A stretch of 64,000 nt of DNA from SIG701 sp045611685 (GTDB taxonomy: Bacteria > Bacillota > Clostridia > Oscillospirales > CAG-272): assembly GCA_045611685.1 (NCBI GenBank), contig JAZKXO010000079.1, positions 248,001 to 312,000 of the forward strand. Direction: 5' to 3'. A program made the position numbers and the translations under genes. The notes beneath the pieces are model-generated. The model did no database searches, was not told the origin of the DNA, and saw only the letters and a list, made by a program, of their open reading frames with translations. This document shows, in pieces, positions 17,204-25,568 of the stretch. Numbering within the stretch: the stretch's first letter is position 1; each line of letters starts with the position of its first letter.

Positions 17204-18388
17204 ATGAAAATCACAGACATCAAAGTGTACATTATGGACGCCTACCGCACCAACTGGACGTTCATCAAGGTAGAGACCGACGAAGGTCTCTACGGCTGGG
17301 GTGAAGCGTCGCTCGGCACGCAGGAAATGGCGCTCAAGGGCTGCGTGGAAGATCTCAAACGCCTCATCGTAGGCAGAGATCCCCGCGAGATCGAGAAAAT
17401 GCGTTTCGAGGTCTACCGCGACATCTACTGGAAAGGCGGTCCCGTTCTCATGTCCGCCATCAGCGGTATTGAGATGGCGATGTGGGATATCGTGGGCAAG
17501 TATTTCAACACGCCTGTCTATAACCTTTTCGGTGGCAAGATGCGCGATCGCGTGAAGATGTACGCAAACGGCTGGTTCTCGGGATCCAAGACACCGGAGA
17601 ATTTTGCGAAGAAGGCAAAAGAAACCGTGGCGCTCGGCGTGAAAGCGCTCAAATGGGATCCGTTCGGCAAAGCGCATATGACGCTCACGAAGGAGGAAAT
17701 GCACACCGCCGTCGAGATCGTGGGCGCCGTCCGTGAGGCGGTTGGTGATAACGTGGAACTCCTCATCGAATGCCACGGCCGCTTCAATCCGTACACCGCG
17801 ATCGAGATCTCGCGTGAGCTGGCCCCGTTCAAGCCGATGTTCCTCGAAGAACCCTGTCCGCCCGACAACATCGAGGCGATCGCGAAGGTAAAGAGAAAAT
17901 CCCTCGTGCCAATCGCCGCGGGTGAGCGTGTGTACAGCATCTACGGCTTTGAGGATCTCTTCTCGAAGGACGCGGTCGATATCGTACAGCCGGATATGTT
18001 CCATACAGGCGGTATGCTTGAATGCAAAAAAATTGCCGGTATGGCAGAAGCAAAGCATATACCGATCTCGTTCCACAATCCGTCAGGGCCGATCTCGAAC
18101 GCCGCCATCCTGCAGCTTGCCGCGGCAACGCCCAACTTCCTCATTCACGAGATCATGATCAACGACGGCTCGTTCCGCAAGAAGATCACCAACGAAGAAG
18201 TCATCTTTGAAGACGGATGCATCCTGATCGGTGACAAGCCCGGTCTCGGCATCGACGTAAACGTTGAAGCCGTCGAGGAACGTCCCTACCACCCCATTAA
18301 TCTCCGCCACTACACGGGCACTCTCACGGAGATCCGTCCGAAGGACGATACTATCTTCTATTTCAAAGGGATCGGTGAGAACAAATGA
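17204..18388 (+). CDS. Sugar-acid dehydratase, galactonate dehydratase-like (enolase superfamily)
   Basis: A 394-residue mandelate-racemase/muconate-lactonizing-enzyme family protein. Metal ligands and catalytic segments seen are LKWDPFGKAH, IECHGRFNP, FLEEPCPP, AAGERVYS, DIVQPD and SFHNPSGPIS. The HGR, GER and Q-P-D segments resemble DgoD of E. coli, so it probably dehydrates an aldonate to a 2-keto-3-deoxy acid. It starts one base after the SDR stop and overlaps the aldolase by 4 bases (ATGA), a tight operon. The exact acid (galactonate or another) is not certain. Confidence 0.85.
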   Translation: MKITDIKVYIMDAYRTNWTFIKVETDEGLYGWGEASLGTQEMALKGCVEDLKRLIVGRDPREIEKMRFEVYRDIYWKGGPVLMSAISGIEMAMWDIVGKYFNTPVYNLFGGKMRDRVKMYANGWFSGSKTPENFAKKAKETVALGVKALKWDPFGKAHMTLTKEEMHTAVEIVGAVREAVGDNVELLIECHGRFNPYTAIEISRELAPFKPMFLEEPCPPDNIEAIAKVKRKSLVPIAAGERVYSIYGFEDLFSKDAVDIVQPDMFHTGGMLECKKIAGMAEAKHIPISFHNPSGPISNAAILQLAAATPNFLIHEIMINDGSFRKKITNEEVIFEDGCILIGDKPGLGIDVNVEAVEERPYHPINLRHYTGTLTEIRPKDDTIFYFKGIGENK

Positions 18389-19020
18389 GTCTTGCACTTT
18401 TACAAAAACACCGTTTTATCGGTATTATGCGCCACATCCCCGCGGATAAAGCGCTCCGTGCCGCTGAGGCTATGTACGACGGCGGCATCCGCATCTTCGA
18501 GATCACCTTCGATCCAAGCCGTGCGGACACCAAAGAAGAAACCGCCGCGATCATCCGCGCGATCAAGGAGCGTTTCCCCGACGTGAGCGTCGGTGCGGGC
18601 ACGGTGCTCTCCGTGGAATTTGCCAAGGCCGCAAAAGAAGCGGGTGCACAGTTTATCGTCGCACCGAACACGGATCCCGCCGTTATCGACTATACAAAAA
18701 AGAACGGTATGCTTTCTATCCCCGGCGCCTACACCCCCACGGAAATCATGAACGCATACTCGCTCGGTGCCGATCTGGTAAAGATTTTCCCCATCCTCCC
18801 CGACGGCGAGGCATACCTCAAAAACGTGATCTCGCCGCTTTCACATATTCCGTTTATCGTGACGGGCGGCATCAATCCCGACACGATTGAAAAATTCCTC
18901 GCGACAGGCCCCGTTGCCGTCGCGGCGGGCGCAACTATCGTAACCGGCGATCTCGTCGAGCGGGACGACTATGAAACGATCCGCGAAAATGCAAAGAAGC
19001 ATGTGGATGCTATTTCATAA
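18385..19020 (+). CDS. 2-keto-3-deoxy-(6-phospho)sugar-acid aldolase, KDPG/KHG family
   Basis: A 211-residue class I aldolase of the KDPG family. The Schiff-base lysine is in LVKIFP, the general-base glutamate in IFEITFDPS, and VGAGTVL and PFIVTGGI mark the phosphate/carboxylate binding loops. It cleaves a 2-keto-3-deoxy sugar acid to pyruvate and an aldehyde. Its start overlaps the dehydratase stop. No KDG kinase is in the window, so either a distant kinase or a non-phosphorylated route is implied. Confidence 0.9.
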   Translation: MSLALLQKHRFIGIMRHIPADKALRAAEAMYDGGIRIFEITFDPSRADTKEETAAIIRAIKERFPDVSVGAGTVLSVEFAKAAKEAGAQFIVAPNTDPAVIDYTKKNGMLSIPGAYTPTEIMNAYSLGADLVKIFPILPDGEAYLKNVISPLSHIPFIVTGGINPDTIEKFLATGPVAVAAGATIVTGDLVERDDYETIRENAKKHVDAIS

Positions 19021-19034
19021 CAGGAGGTTTTTCT

Positions 19035-21281
19035 ATGTCCATTCAATATTTTGAGAAGGAAAAGACTTTTCTTCTGCAAGGTAAGGAAACAACCTATGCA
19101 ATGACAGTCAATAATAACGGTTGGCTGTGCCATCTGTACTGGGGCAAAAAGGTGGAGCTGGTCTCCGACCTTCCTACGCTTCAGGATCTGACCCACCGCC
19201 GTTCCATGATCGGCAGCCATAGATCGGAAATCGAGCTTCTGGAATACCGCACCTGGGGCGGCGAATCCGTACTGGAGCCCTCTTTGAAGATCACATTCCC
19301 CGACGGAACAAGAAGCTTATTTCTGGTATACAAAAGCCACGAGATTCAGGACGAACTGCTGACAGTTACTCTGGAAGACACCCAATACCCCGTAGAGGTA
19401 ACACTGCGCTATCTCCTTCGCCCGGAGATGGATATCATCGAGCGATCCGCCCAGATCAGCAATACCGGCAGCGAAGCCTTCACCCTGGAAATGGCTGGCT
19501 CTGCCAACTGGACCCTGCCCAAGCACAGTCAGTACCGACTGACCTATTTCACAGGCGCATACGGCCACGAGTTCCAAATGTCCCGGGAAACCTTCGGCAG
19601 CGCCAAAAGAGTACTGGAATCCCGCAGAGGTCTGTCCGGCTTCGACTGCGCTCCTTTCTTTATGGTGGACTCCGGCGACGCTACGGAGGAATTTGGCGAC
19701 GTCTTTTTCGGTTCAGTGATCTGGAGCGGAAACTGGAAGATTGTTGCCGAGCGTGACTGGAACGAGCAAAATGTTATTGCCGGCGGCATCAACGATTTTG
19801 AATTTGCCTATTATCTGGAACCTGGTCAGGTCTATGAGACCCCGGTCTTCTTTGCCGGCTATCTGACAGAAGGCGGCTTTGGCGGCGTTTCTCGGCAGAT
19901 GCACCGGTATGAAAGAGAATATATCATACATCCCACAGAGCGAGACCGCATCCTGCCGATTATCTACAACACCCACAATAGTTTTTACAACCGGGTGGAT
20001 GAAAGCATCGTAATGGCAGAGATTGATGCTGCCCATGAAGCCGGGATCGAGCTGTTCATTTTGGAAGGCGGCTGGTCCGGTTGGGATGATTTGGACAGTC
20101 CCGTCAACAACTATCACTCCCACCGTCTCGGTTTCGGCACATGGGAGGTCAATCCCAAACGTTTCCCTAACGGTCTGAAGCCAATCGCTGATAAAATTCA
20201 CAGTTACGGCATGAAATTCGGTCTTTGGATTGAGCCGGAAGCTGTGTTCCACACAAGCAGAATCGTACAAGAGCACCCGGATTGGATCATTGGTTATGAT
20301 AACCGCCCCTTGGAGATCTCCGGTGCTATGGGCTGCTATTCTTTGGATATGGCCAATGATGAGGCTTGTGAGTATATTACAAACCTGCTCATTAAGCTGG
20401 TTGGCGATAATGAGATCGACTATATTAAAAACGATTTTAACCGCTTTATTTCCCACATGGGTCGTCGGGGCGTTGCCTTGGAACACAAACAGGAAGGTAA
20501 CGATAAGTATACCAAGAATATGTGGAAGTGCTACCGGAGCTTAAAGGAAGCCTTCCCGGATCTGCTCTTTGAAAATTCCGCCAGCGGCGGCAAGCGACTG
20601 GATCTTGGTATGCTGACCTTCGCCGGACGGATGCACCGCAGTGACAACCAAGACCCGTTGGATTCGGTTACCATGTTCGACACACTGTCCTATTTCATCC
20701 CGCCCAAGTTCCACGGTGGCGCCTGCTTTGTATCCAACGCCTTCTCCGGTTGGTTTAATAGCCGCAGAACACCCATCCAGTATCAGGGCCATATGGGTAT
20801 GATGAGCTCTCTGTCCGTCTCCTTGGGACTGCAGGAAGTATCGGCTGAGTGCTTAAGCGAGATCAAACGGGTAATCGCTCTGGCCAAGCAAGTTCGGGAA
20901 GTGGTGCAGATGGGCGATCTGTACCGGATCGTTTCCGTTTTGGATAACCCCTACGGCGCTTACCAGTTTGTCAGCGAGGACGCTACGCAATCGGTGGTGT
21001 TCATTATGGGTCAGCATATGCATTTCGCCGAGATGCCGGACCGTGTCTGTCTGAAGGCCTTGAAGCCGGATGCGCAGTATCGGGTTACAGGACATGGGAC
21101 CTATTACCAAAAGCCGTACTGCCGCTACGAGCCCACCCAGCCGTACTATTACGAGGAAATTCCCGAAAGAACGAAGGACTACGGCGTCTACACCGGTCGT
21201 GGCCTTATGAACGCAGGTCTTCCAATCGCCATAAGGGGCGACGCGCAGAGCGAAGTAATTATGATAGAGGAAATCAAATAA
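19035..21281 (+). CDS. Alpha-galactosidase, GH36 family
   Basis: A 748-residue GH36 enzyme that removes alpha-linked galactose from oligosaccharides. Seen: ILEGGWSGWDD, the conserved GLWIEPEAV, nucleophile Asp in DYIKNDFNR and acid/base Asp in RSDNQDPLD. Length is normal for GH36. There is no signal peptide, so the substrate must be imported. It is 14 bases after the aldolase and ends at a bidirectional terminator. Leu codons are mostly CTG and overall codon choice differs from the neighbouring genes, which favours CTC/CTT; this suggests separate acquisition. Confidence 0.93.
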   Translation: MSIQYFEKEKTFLLQGKETTYAMTVNNNGWLCHLYWGKKVELVSDLPTLQDLTHRRSMIGSHRSEIELLEYRTWGGESVLEPSLKITFPDGTRSLFLVYKSHEIQDELLTVTLEDTQYPVEVTLRYLLRPEMDIIERSAQISNTGSEAFTLEMAGSANWTLPKHSQYRLTYFTGAYGHEFQMSRETFGSAKRVLESRRGLSGFDCAPFFMVDSGDATEEFGDVFFGSVIWSGNWKIVAERDWNEQNVIAGGINDFEFAYYLEPGQVYETPVFFAGYLTEGGFGGVSRQMHRYEREYIIHPTERDRILPIIYNTHNSFYNRVDESIVMAEIDAAHEAGIELFILEGGWSGWDDLDSPVNNYHSHRLGFGTWEVNPKRFPNGLKPIADKIHSYGMKFGLWIEPEAVFHTSRIVQEHPDWIIGYDNRPLEISGAMGCYSLDMANDEACEYITNLLIKLVGDNEIDYIKNDFNRFISHMGRRGVALEHKQEGNDKYTKNMWKCYRSLKEAFPDLLFENSASGGKRLDLGMLTFAGRMHRSDNQDPLDSVTMFDTLSYFIPPKFHGGACFVSNAFSGWFNSRRTPIQYQGHMGMMSSLSVSLGLQEVSAECLSEIKRVIALAKQVREVVQMGDLYRIVSVLDNPYGAYQFVSEDATQSVVFIMGQHMHFAEMPDRVCLKALKPDAQYRVTGHGTYYQKPYCRYEPTQPYYYEEIPERTKDYGVYTGRGLMNAGLPIAIRGDAQSEVIMIEEIK

Positions 21282-21285
21282 AACG

Positions 21286-21312
21286 AAAAACCGCCCTCTC
21301 GGGCGGTTTTTA
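21286..21312. terminator. Bidirectional terminator between GH36 and AraC genes
   Basis: Stem AAAAACCGCCC / GGGCGGTTTTT with loop TCTC gives T runs on both strands; on the minus strand it overlaps the AraC gene stop. Confidence 0.88.
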
Positions 21313-22071
21313 TTTCACGATTGCATCTGTACTTTGGATCATCTCCCGATATTTCGTCGGGGACATCTGACAGTGATTACGGAAGAAATTGCTGAAATAA
21401 TATTCGTTCGCAAAGCCGCAGTTCGCGGCGATCTCTTTCACCGAAAGCTCGGATTCCGTCAGCAGTGTTTGGGCGCGCTTCAGACGGAGCGCCGTAATAT
21501 AGTCCTGCGGTGCCGTACCGACAGCGCTCTTGAAGCGCCTCACAAACTGCACGTAAGATAGATAATGCTGTTTCGAAAGTTCGGCAAGATCCAGTTTAAA
21601 ATGCAGATTCGCGTGGATATATGTCATCGCGGAGCGGATGACCTCGTCGGTAAACGTGCTCTCCTTGACGGCGTTCTCCAAACGGTACTGATTCACGATA
21701 TCCAAAAACAGCGCCCGCTTTAACTGAAATTCGTCGGGACGGATAATTTCGTCCGTCATACGGAGAAGCGAAAGCGTTGATCGGATGCGCTCGGTATCAG
21801 AAAAGATCACCTTGCCGCTGCCGAATATATCTCCCTCCGATCGGTATCGGAAAAGATACATCCGGGTCGGCGCCAAAATATGCCTTTTGTAATAAACGCC
21901 CCGCTTAAAATTCACGCCTTCGAGCGCGCCGACGGTCGTCGTGCCGCTCCCGTCGTCAAAGCAAAAACTCCCCTTTTCCACCAAAGCGAAAATATCGTCC
22001 TCGCCGAGATACTCCTGCTTTTTAAACTCGTGCCGCACGACCGGCTTGCATACGAGCAGCGTACATTCCAT
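21310..22071 (-). CDS. AraC-family transcriptional regulator
   Basis: A 253-residue regulator with a C-terminal double helix-turn-helix: residues about 155-250, including LAELSKQHYLSYVQFVRRF and the family hallmark IAANCGFANEYYFSNFFR. The N-terminal half should bind an effector. ATG 22071 is chosen; a longer reading frame would run through the tRNA-Leu gene. It faces the galactoside/sugar-acid operon, which it most likely controls. Confidence 0.87.
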   Translation of the reverse strand: MECTLLVCKPVVRHEFKKQEYLGEDDIFALVEKGSFCFDDGSGTTTVGALEGVNFKRGVYYKRHILAPTRMYLFRYRSEGDIFGSGKVIFSDTERIRSTLSLLRMTDEIIRPDEFQLKRALFLDIVNQYRLENAVKESTFTDEVIRSAMTYIHANLHFKLDLAELSKQHYLSYVQFVRRFKSAVGTAPQDYITALRLKRAQTLLTESELSVKEIAANCGFANEYYFSNFFRNHCQMSPTKYREMIQSTDAIVK

Positions 22072-22136
22072 ACTGGCACCGCCTTTGCTTCTGTTTTCAG
22101 AAAAGCGAAAAACGAAAGGATGCCGACACGGTCGGC

Positions 22137-22219
22137 TGGTGCTCCTGACAGGGGTCGAACCTGCACGCCTTAGCAATGGATCCTAAATCCATCGTGTCTG
22201 CCAATTCCACCACAGGAGC
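22137..22219 (-). tRNA. tRNA-Leu (anticodon UAG)
   Basis: Acceptor stem GCTCCTG/CAGGAGC, D-arm GTGGAATTGGCAGAC, anticodon stem ATGGA/TCCAT with loop TTTAGGA (anticodon TAG), a class II long variable arm, and T-arm with GGTTCGACC. Discriminator A and the CCA end are encoded in the DNA. It reads CUA and other CUN Leu codons. Confidence 0.95.
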
Positions 22220-22280
22220 ATATCTTTACCGTACCGCTCGGTAAGATTCATTATATCACACATCAAAGGATTCGTCAAGT

Positions 22281-22312
22281 AAAAAGGCGCACGGAGAAAT
22301 TTCCGCGCGCCT
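22281..22312 (-). terminator. Terminator of spoVT
   Basis: Minus strand stem GGCGCGCGGAA / TCCGTGCGCC followed by TTTTT, just after the spoVT stop. Confidence 0.82.
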
Positions 22313-22316
22313 TTCT

Positions 22317-22865
22317 TTATCCTTCGAGTTGTCTTCCCAAAAATCCTGCCGCCGTCTGGATGAGCTTGCTCTCCAGCTCCGCGTTCATAAGCTGTGCCAC
22401 ATCGCCCGATCGGCTGAACACGGATGCAACGCATCCCGTGATATCCCCCTCGGTAATGATCGGCATCGCACAGCTGACGAAGCACGAGGCGCCGTCCACA
22501 ACCGCGACGTCATCCTGTCCGTCCGCCGTGTACAGCGTGCGTCCCTCGATGATCCGCTCGAGTTCCTGCGACAGCTTTCTGTCGGTGTATTCCTTCTTCG
22601 GGATGCCCGCGCACGCGATCACCGCGTCTCTGTCACAGATCACGACGGACATACCGCACGTTTTATAGAGCGTTTCCGCATACTGCGCCGCAAAATTTGC
22701 CATCTCACCGATGGGGGAATATTTTTTGAAGATGACCTCGCCCTCGCGGTCGGTGTAGATCTCAAGCGGATCGCCTTCTCTGATCCGCATGGTGCGGCGG
22801 ATCTCCTTGGGGATCACGACACGGCCGAGGTCGTCGATACGGCGTACGATTCCGGTTGCTTTCAT
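22317..22865 (-). CDS. spoVT: Stage V sporulation protein T
   Basis: A 182-residue AbrB-type regulator. Residues 1-50 form the swapped-hairpin DNA-binding domain (MKATGIVRRIDDLGRVVIPKE start, then RRTMRIREGDPLEIY); the rest is a GAF-like domain as in Bacillus SpoVT. SpoVT tunes sigma-G dependent genes in the forespore, so the organism or its ancestor sporulates. Its promoter has a spore-sigma look, and two partial copies of its 5' region follow within 3 kb. Confidence 0.94.
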   Translation of the reverse strand: MKATGIVRRIDDLGRVVIPKEIRRTMRIREGDPLEIYTDREGEVIFKKYSPIGEMANFAAQYAETLYKTCGMSVVICDRDAVIACAGIPKKEYTDRKLSQELERIIEGRTLYTADGQDDVAVVDGASCFVSCAMPIITEGDITGCVASVFSRSGDVAQLMNAELESKLIQTAAGFLGRQLEG

Positions 22866-22914
22866 ATATGAAAATCTCCTTGTTTTGCACAGATTTGCTA
22901 TGTTAGTGTCTGCA
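22835..22914. repeat. 80-base direct repeat, copy in spoVT 5' region
   Basis: This 80-base stretch (10 spoVT codons, ribosome site and leader) is identical, base for base by eye, to 25401-25480. A third, diverged version is at 23900-23998. Confidence 0.92.
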
Positions 22915-22932
22915 GAACATGGGGATTTATAC
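22904..22932 (-). promoter_or_regulatory. Spore-sigma (sigma-G-like) promoter of spoVT
   Basis: Minus strand GTATA (22928-22932), 17 bases, GACACTA (22904-22910), close to the sigma-G pattern GNATR-N17/18-CATNNTA. GTATA, the 17-base spacing and A..TA are kept in both partial copies although the spacer sequence differs. Confidence 0.55.
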
Positions 22933-22939
22933 TGTAAAC

Positions 22940-22967
22940 TTGACTTTTCGTTTTTTTTTGCTATAAT
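22940..22967 (+). promoter_or_regulatory. Promoter of the esterase gene
   Basis: TTGACT (22940-22945), 16-base spacer rich in T, TATAAT (22962-22967), divergent from spoVT. Confidence 0.72.
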
Positions 22968-22997
22968 ATCTCTATCAATAGCATAAAGGAGTTTGGA

Positions 22998-23684
22998 ATG
23001 GAAGAAAGAATTTTTGATGAGTTAAAATACCTTATCTCATACCCCGACGGGTTCTGTGAGACCGAAAAATATCCTTTAGTTATCCTTTTACACGGTGCAG
23101 GATCCCGTGAAGAAACGACCGAGAGTCTGCGATCCCATAAAGTTCTTAAAAGCTTTTTGGACCGACAAGACGAAAGAGGATACGTTCTCCTTGCCCCTCT
23201 TTGCAAAAGAGGAACCTGGAATGAATGGATGATGTTGTTGGTTCGACTGGTAGAAAAATACCGTGGAATTTCTTATATTGACGAAACCCGTATTCACCTA
23301 ACCGGTTACAGCATGGGTGGCTACGGCACATGGGCGCTTGCAACATTGTATCCGAATTGGTTTGCTTCGGCAATGCCGATTTGTGGCGGTGGCATCGGCG
23401 GATTTGCAATGAACCTTGTAAATCTTCCCATTCGTGCCTTTCACGGTCTTTGCGACCAAGTTGTAGATCCCATCGAGAGCTTGCAGATGGCAAAAGCAGT
23501 AAATATGCAAGGTGGTCATGCTGAGCTGATACTCTTTCCTGAACTGGGGCATACTTGCTTTTATTCGGTCTATTCTGACGAAAAAAACTACGATTGGCTT
23601 CTTTCCTTCACTGCCCCGCAGGATAGAGATTTAACGGAGGATCCTTCTCTTTCTCGTTACGGGAAAAAGCGGAGTAATTTTTAA
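22998..23684 (+). CDS. Alpha/beta hydrolase (esterase/peptidase-like)
   Basis: A 228-residue single-domain serine hydrolase of the dienelactone-hydrolase/LpqC-like type. Oxyanion-hole motif LLHGAGS near residue 30, nucleophile elbow GYSMGGYG, acid Asp in LCDQVVDP, and His in ELGHTC. No signal peptide. It is AT-richer than the surrounding genes and sits between spoVT and a partial spoVT copy, so it is probably part of an inserted segment. Substrate unknown. Confidence 0.85.
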   Translation: MEERIFDELKYLISYPDGFCETEKYPLVILLHGAGSREETTESLRSHKVLKSFLDRQDERGYVLLAPLCKRGTWNEWMMLLVRLVEKYRGISYIDETRIHLTGYSMGGYGTWALATLYPNWFASAMPICGGGIGGFAMNLVNLPIRAFHGLCDQVVDPIESLQMAKAVNMQGGHAELILFPELGHTCFYSVYSDEKNYDWLLSFTAPQDRDLTEDPSLSRYGKKRSNF

Positions 23685-23741
23685 ACTGTCTCACATTTTG
23701 AATACGACGGTAACACAGGATACGATTCGGTGTGTTATAAC

Positions 23742-23773
23742 AAAAGCGAGTTGAATTTCACCTCGCTTTTATT
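23742..23773 (+). terminator. Terminator after the esterase gene
   Basis: Stem AAAAGCGAG / CTCGCTTTT with an 11-base loop. Similar GCGGAGTG-AATT-type hairpins occur at 25258 and 25540, so each unit of this patch carries one. Confidence 0.7.
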
Positions 23774-23934
23774 CTTTTCACCACTCTATGTATTGCAAAA
23801 CAAAACTTGTCGAAAGGTGTCAATGTTGTCTGTAACGGGTCGCCTTCTCTGATCCGCATGGTGCGGCGGATCTCCTTGGGGATCACGACACGGCCGAGGT
23901 CGTCAATTCTACGAACAATTCCAGTTGCTTTCAT
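23758..23934 (-). pseudogene. Truncated spoVT copy (AbrB domain only)
   Basis: A 58-codon frame whose first 34 residues are identical to SpoVT (MKATGIVRRIDDLGRVVIPK through REGDPL) and then diverge at once into an unrelated basic tail. The DNA is almost identical to spoVT over the middle codons but differs at several early codons. A spoVT-like promoter is kept. It is either a gene fragment or a free-standing AbrB DNA-binding domain able to interfere with SpoVT. Confidence 0.75.
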
Positions 23935-23969
23935 ATATACATTTCTCCTTAAATTACAAATTGTGTTGT

Positions 23970-23998
23970 TATTATCTGTATTTTGAGGAGATTTATAC
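23970..23998 (-). promoter_or_regulatory. SpoVT-type promoter, partial copy 2
   Basis: Minus strand GTATA (23994-23998), 17 bases, GATAATA (23970-23976), the same layout as at spoVT. Confidence 0.45.
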
Positions 23999-24071
23999 TG
24001 CAACAATTTACTTTTTAGACTGCTCTTAGTTTATTAACTATTGCTTGACATAATAAACAACTAATTGATAA

Positions 24072-24099
24072 TTGAAAAACATACAAAAATCCATATAAT
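24072..24099 (+). promoter_or_regulatory. Promoter of the XRE regulator gene
   Basis: TTGAAA (24072-24077), 16-base spacer, TATAAT (24094-24099). Confidence 0.65.
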
Positions 24100-24103
24100 A
24101 AAA

Positions 24104-24117
24104 TTGTAAGCTTACAA
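24104..24117 (+). promoter_or_regulatory. Candidate autoregulatory operator (14-base palindrome)
   Basis: A perfect palindrome TTGTAAGCTTACAA five bases after the -10 box and 23 bases before the XRE gene start. Binding here would cover the transcription start, as expected of a self-repressing XRE protein. Confidence 0.6.
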
Positions 24118-24140
24118 AAACAAATTTTGGAGGTGCCATA

Positions 24141-25250
24141 ATGACTATAAAAATTGGTGCTATTATAAAGAAACTACGCACAGAAAATAATGTTACTCAA
24201 GACGCCCTTGCCACCGCTATCGGTGTTACACCACAAGCAATTTCTCGTTGGGAAGCAGAGGGCGGTTATCCGGATATTGAGTTACTTCCTGCTATTGCTG
24301 ATTTCTTTTGTGTCAGTACAGACTGTCTTCTTGGATATAAGATGTCTGAGCGCGAAAAGAATCTTGTCGAAGTGAAAGAAGAAATGTACAGACTTGCGGA
24401 GTTTGGTGAAACTGACGAACGAATAGAATTTGTAAGAACAGCCTTTGCAAAATATCCTTCAGATTGCGAAATACGTGAACAGCTCAGTGTATGCCTTTCT
24501 AATAAATACATTGAAACCAATGAAAAAGCATTGTTGGATGAGGCGGAAAGCCTTTCTCTTTACGTCATTGAAAACTGTAAGGACGCTGATATTTATCACG
24601 ATGCAATCAATATGCTGATATGGATTTATGCCGAAAGAGATCACACTGATAAGGCTCTTAAAATTTTAGAACGTCTGACGCCTATGAAATATTGCCGTGA
24701 ATTATCAATGGCATGTTACGGTATTGGAGATGGGAACGGTGAACTCTACGATCAGGATGTCATTGACAAGCTGACAGACTATTTGGGCATGGCTATAAGA
24801 GGTCTTGTTCTTGATAACGAGTTGCCAAACGACCCGTCCACGTGGGATAAGAAGATCAAAATGCTCAAGACAGCAAACAAGATATATTCTCTTATTTACG
24901 GAGAAGATATGATGTTCTATCATTGCCGCGTTGGCACAAATTACAGGATAATGGCGACGTATCTTATCGCACAAGGCAAGACCGAGGAGACTCTCACAGC
25001 TCTTGAAAAAAGCTGCGAGCATACAATTGCATATGATAGATCTTATCTCTGCGATCATGGTAAGAATTATACCTCAATTTTTGTAAATAGAATAGTATAT
25101 CCCGAGCCCGGCAAGGATTTTAAAGAGCTGAAGGAGCATTCCCAAAGCTGTGTTATGCTTGATCACTTGCAGCAGGATAGATACAACGGCATTCGCAACA
25201 ATGAGCGCTTTATAGCTATCGAAAAAGCGCTGAAAGAATACGCGAGATAA
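24141..25250 (+). CDS. XRE-family regulator with TPR-like C-terminal domain
   Basis: A 369-residue protein. Residues about 5-62 form an XRE helix-turn-helix (VTQDALATAIGVTPQAISRWE). The remaining about 300 residues are helical and repeat-like, as in TPR-containing peptide-responsive or Rgg-like regulators. It is clearly AT-richer than the flanking genes, uses different codons, and has a palindrome in its promoter. GGAGGTG precedes the start. It probably arrived by transfer together with the neighbouring esterase. Confidence 0.85.
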   Translation: MTIKIGAIIKKLRTENNVTQDALATAIGVTPQAISRWEAEGGYPDIELLPAIADFFCVSTDCLLGYKMSEREKNLVEVKEEMYRLAEFGETDERIEFVRTAFAKYPSDCEIREQLSVCLSNKYIETNEKALLDEAESLSLYVIENCKDADIYHDAINMLIWIYAERDHTDKALKILERLTPMKYCRELSMACYGIGDGNGELYDQDVIDKLTDYLGMAIRGLVLDNELPNDPSTWDKKIKMLKTANKIYSLIYGEDMMFYHCRVGTNYRIMATYLIAQGKTEETLTALEKSCEHTIAYDRSYLCDHGKNYTSIFVNRIVYPEPGKDFKELKEHSQSCVMLDHLQQDRYNGIRNNERFIAIEKALKEYAR

Positions 25251-25257
25251 TATCAGA

Positions 25258-25286
25258 AAGCGGAGTGAATTCCACTCCGCTTTTGC
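25258..25286 (+). terminator. Terminator of the XRE gene
   Basis: Perfect palindromic stem AAAGCGGAGTG / CACTCCGCTTT around AATTC, followed by T residues. Confidence 0.85.
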
Positions 25287-25400
25287 TATGTATCGGTCAA
25301 AATATACTGTTTTTCGTCAAAAATTTTTCTTCAAAAATCCCCCGAAAGCCCTGTATTTATAAGGCTTTAAGCGACTTTTGTGTTATTATAACACGAGCCT

Positions 25401-25480
25401 CGATACGGCGTACGATTCCGGTTGCTTTCATATATGAAAATCTCCTTGTTTTGCACAGATTTGCTATGTTAGTGTCTGCA
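25401..25480. repeat. 80-base direct repeat, second copy (spoVT relic)
   Basis: Identical to 22835-22914, including the first 10 spoVT codons, the ribosome site and part of the leader. The coding part stops abruptly at 25401. Confidence 0.92.
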
Positions 25481-25498
25481 AAGAAAGGAGATTTATAC
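25470..25498 (-). promoter_or_regulatory. SpoVT-type promoter, copy 3
   Basis: Minus strand GTATA (25494-25498), 17 bases, GACACTA (25470-25476). Confidence 0.45.
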
Positions 25499-25539
25499 TG
25501 CGGATATTTACTTTTTGGCGGGGTGTGCTGTAACAGAAC

Positions 25540-25568
25540 AACGGAGTGTTTCCACTCCGCTGTTTTTT
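25540..25568 (+). terminator. Orphan hairpin terminator
   Basis: Stem CGGAGTG / CACTCCG followed by a run of seven T. No plus-strand gene precedes it directly; it resembles the XRE terminator and may be part of the duplicated unit. Confidence 0.6.

Noticed and set aside
22183..22485. Short minus frame ending WWNWQTRW
   Set aside because: This is the known translation shadow of a tRNA-Leu gene.
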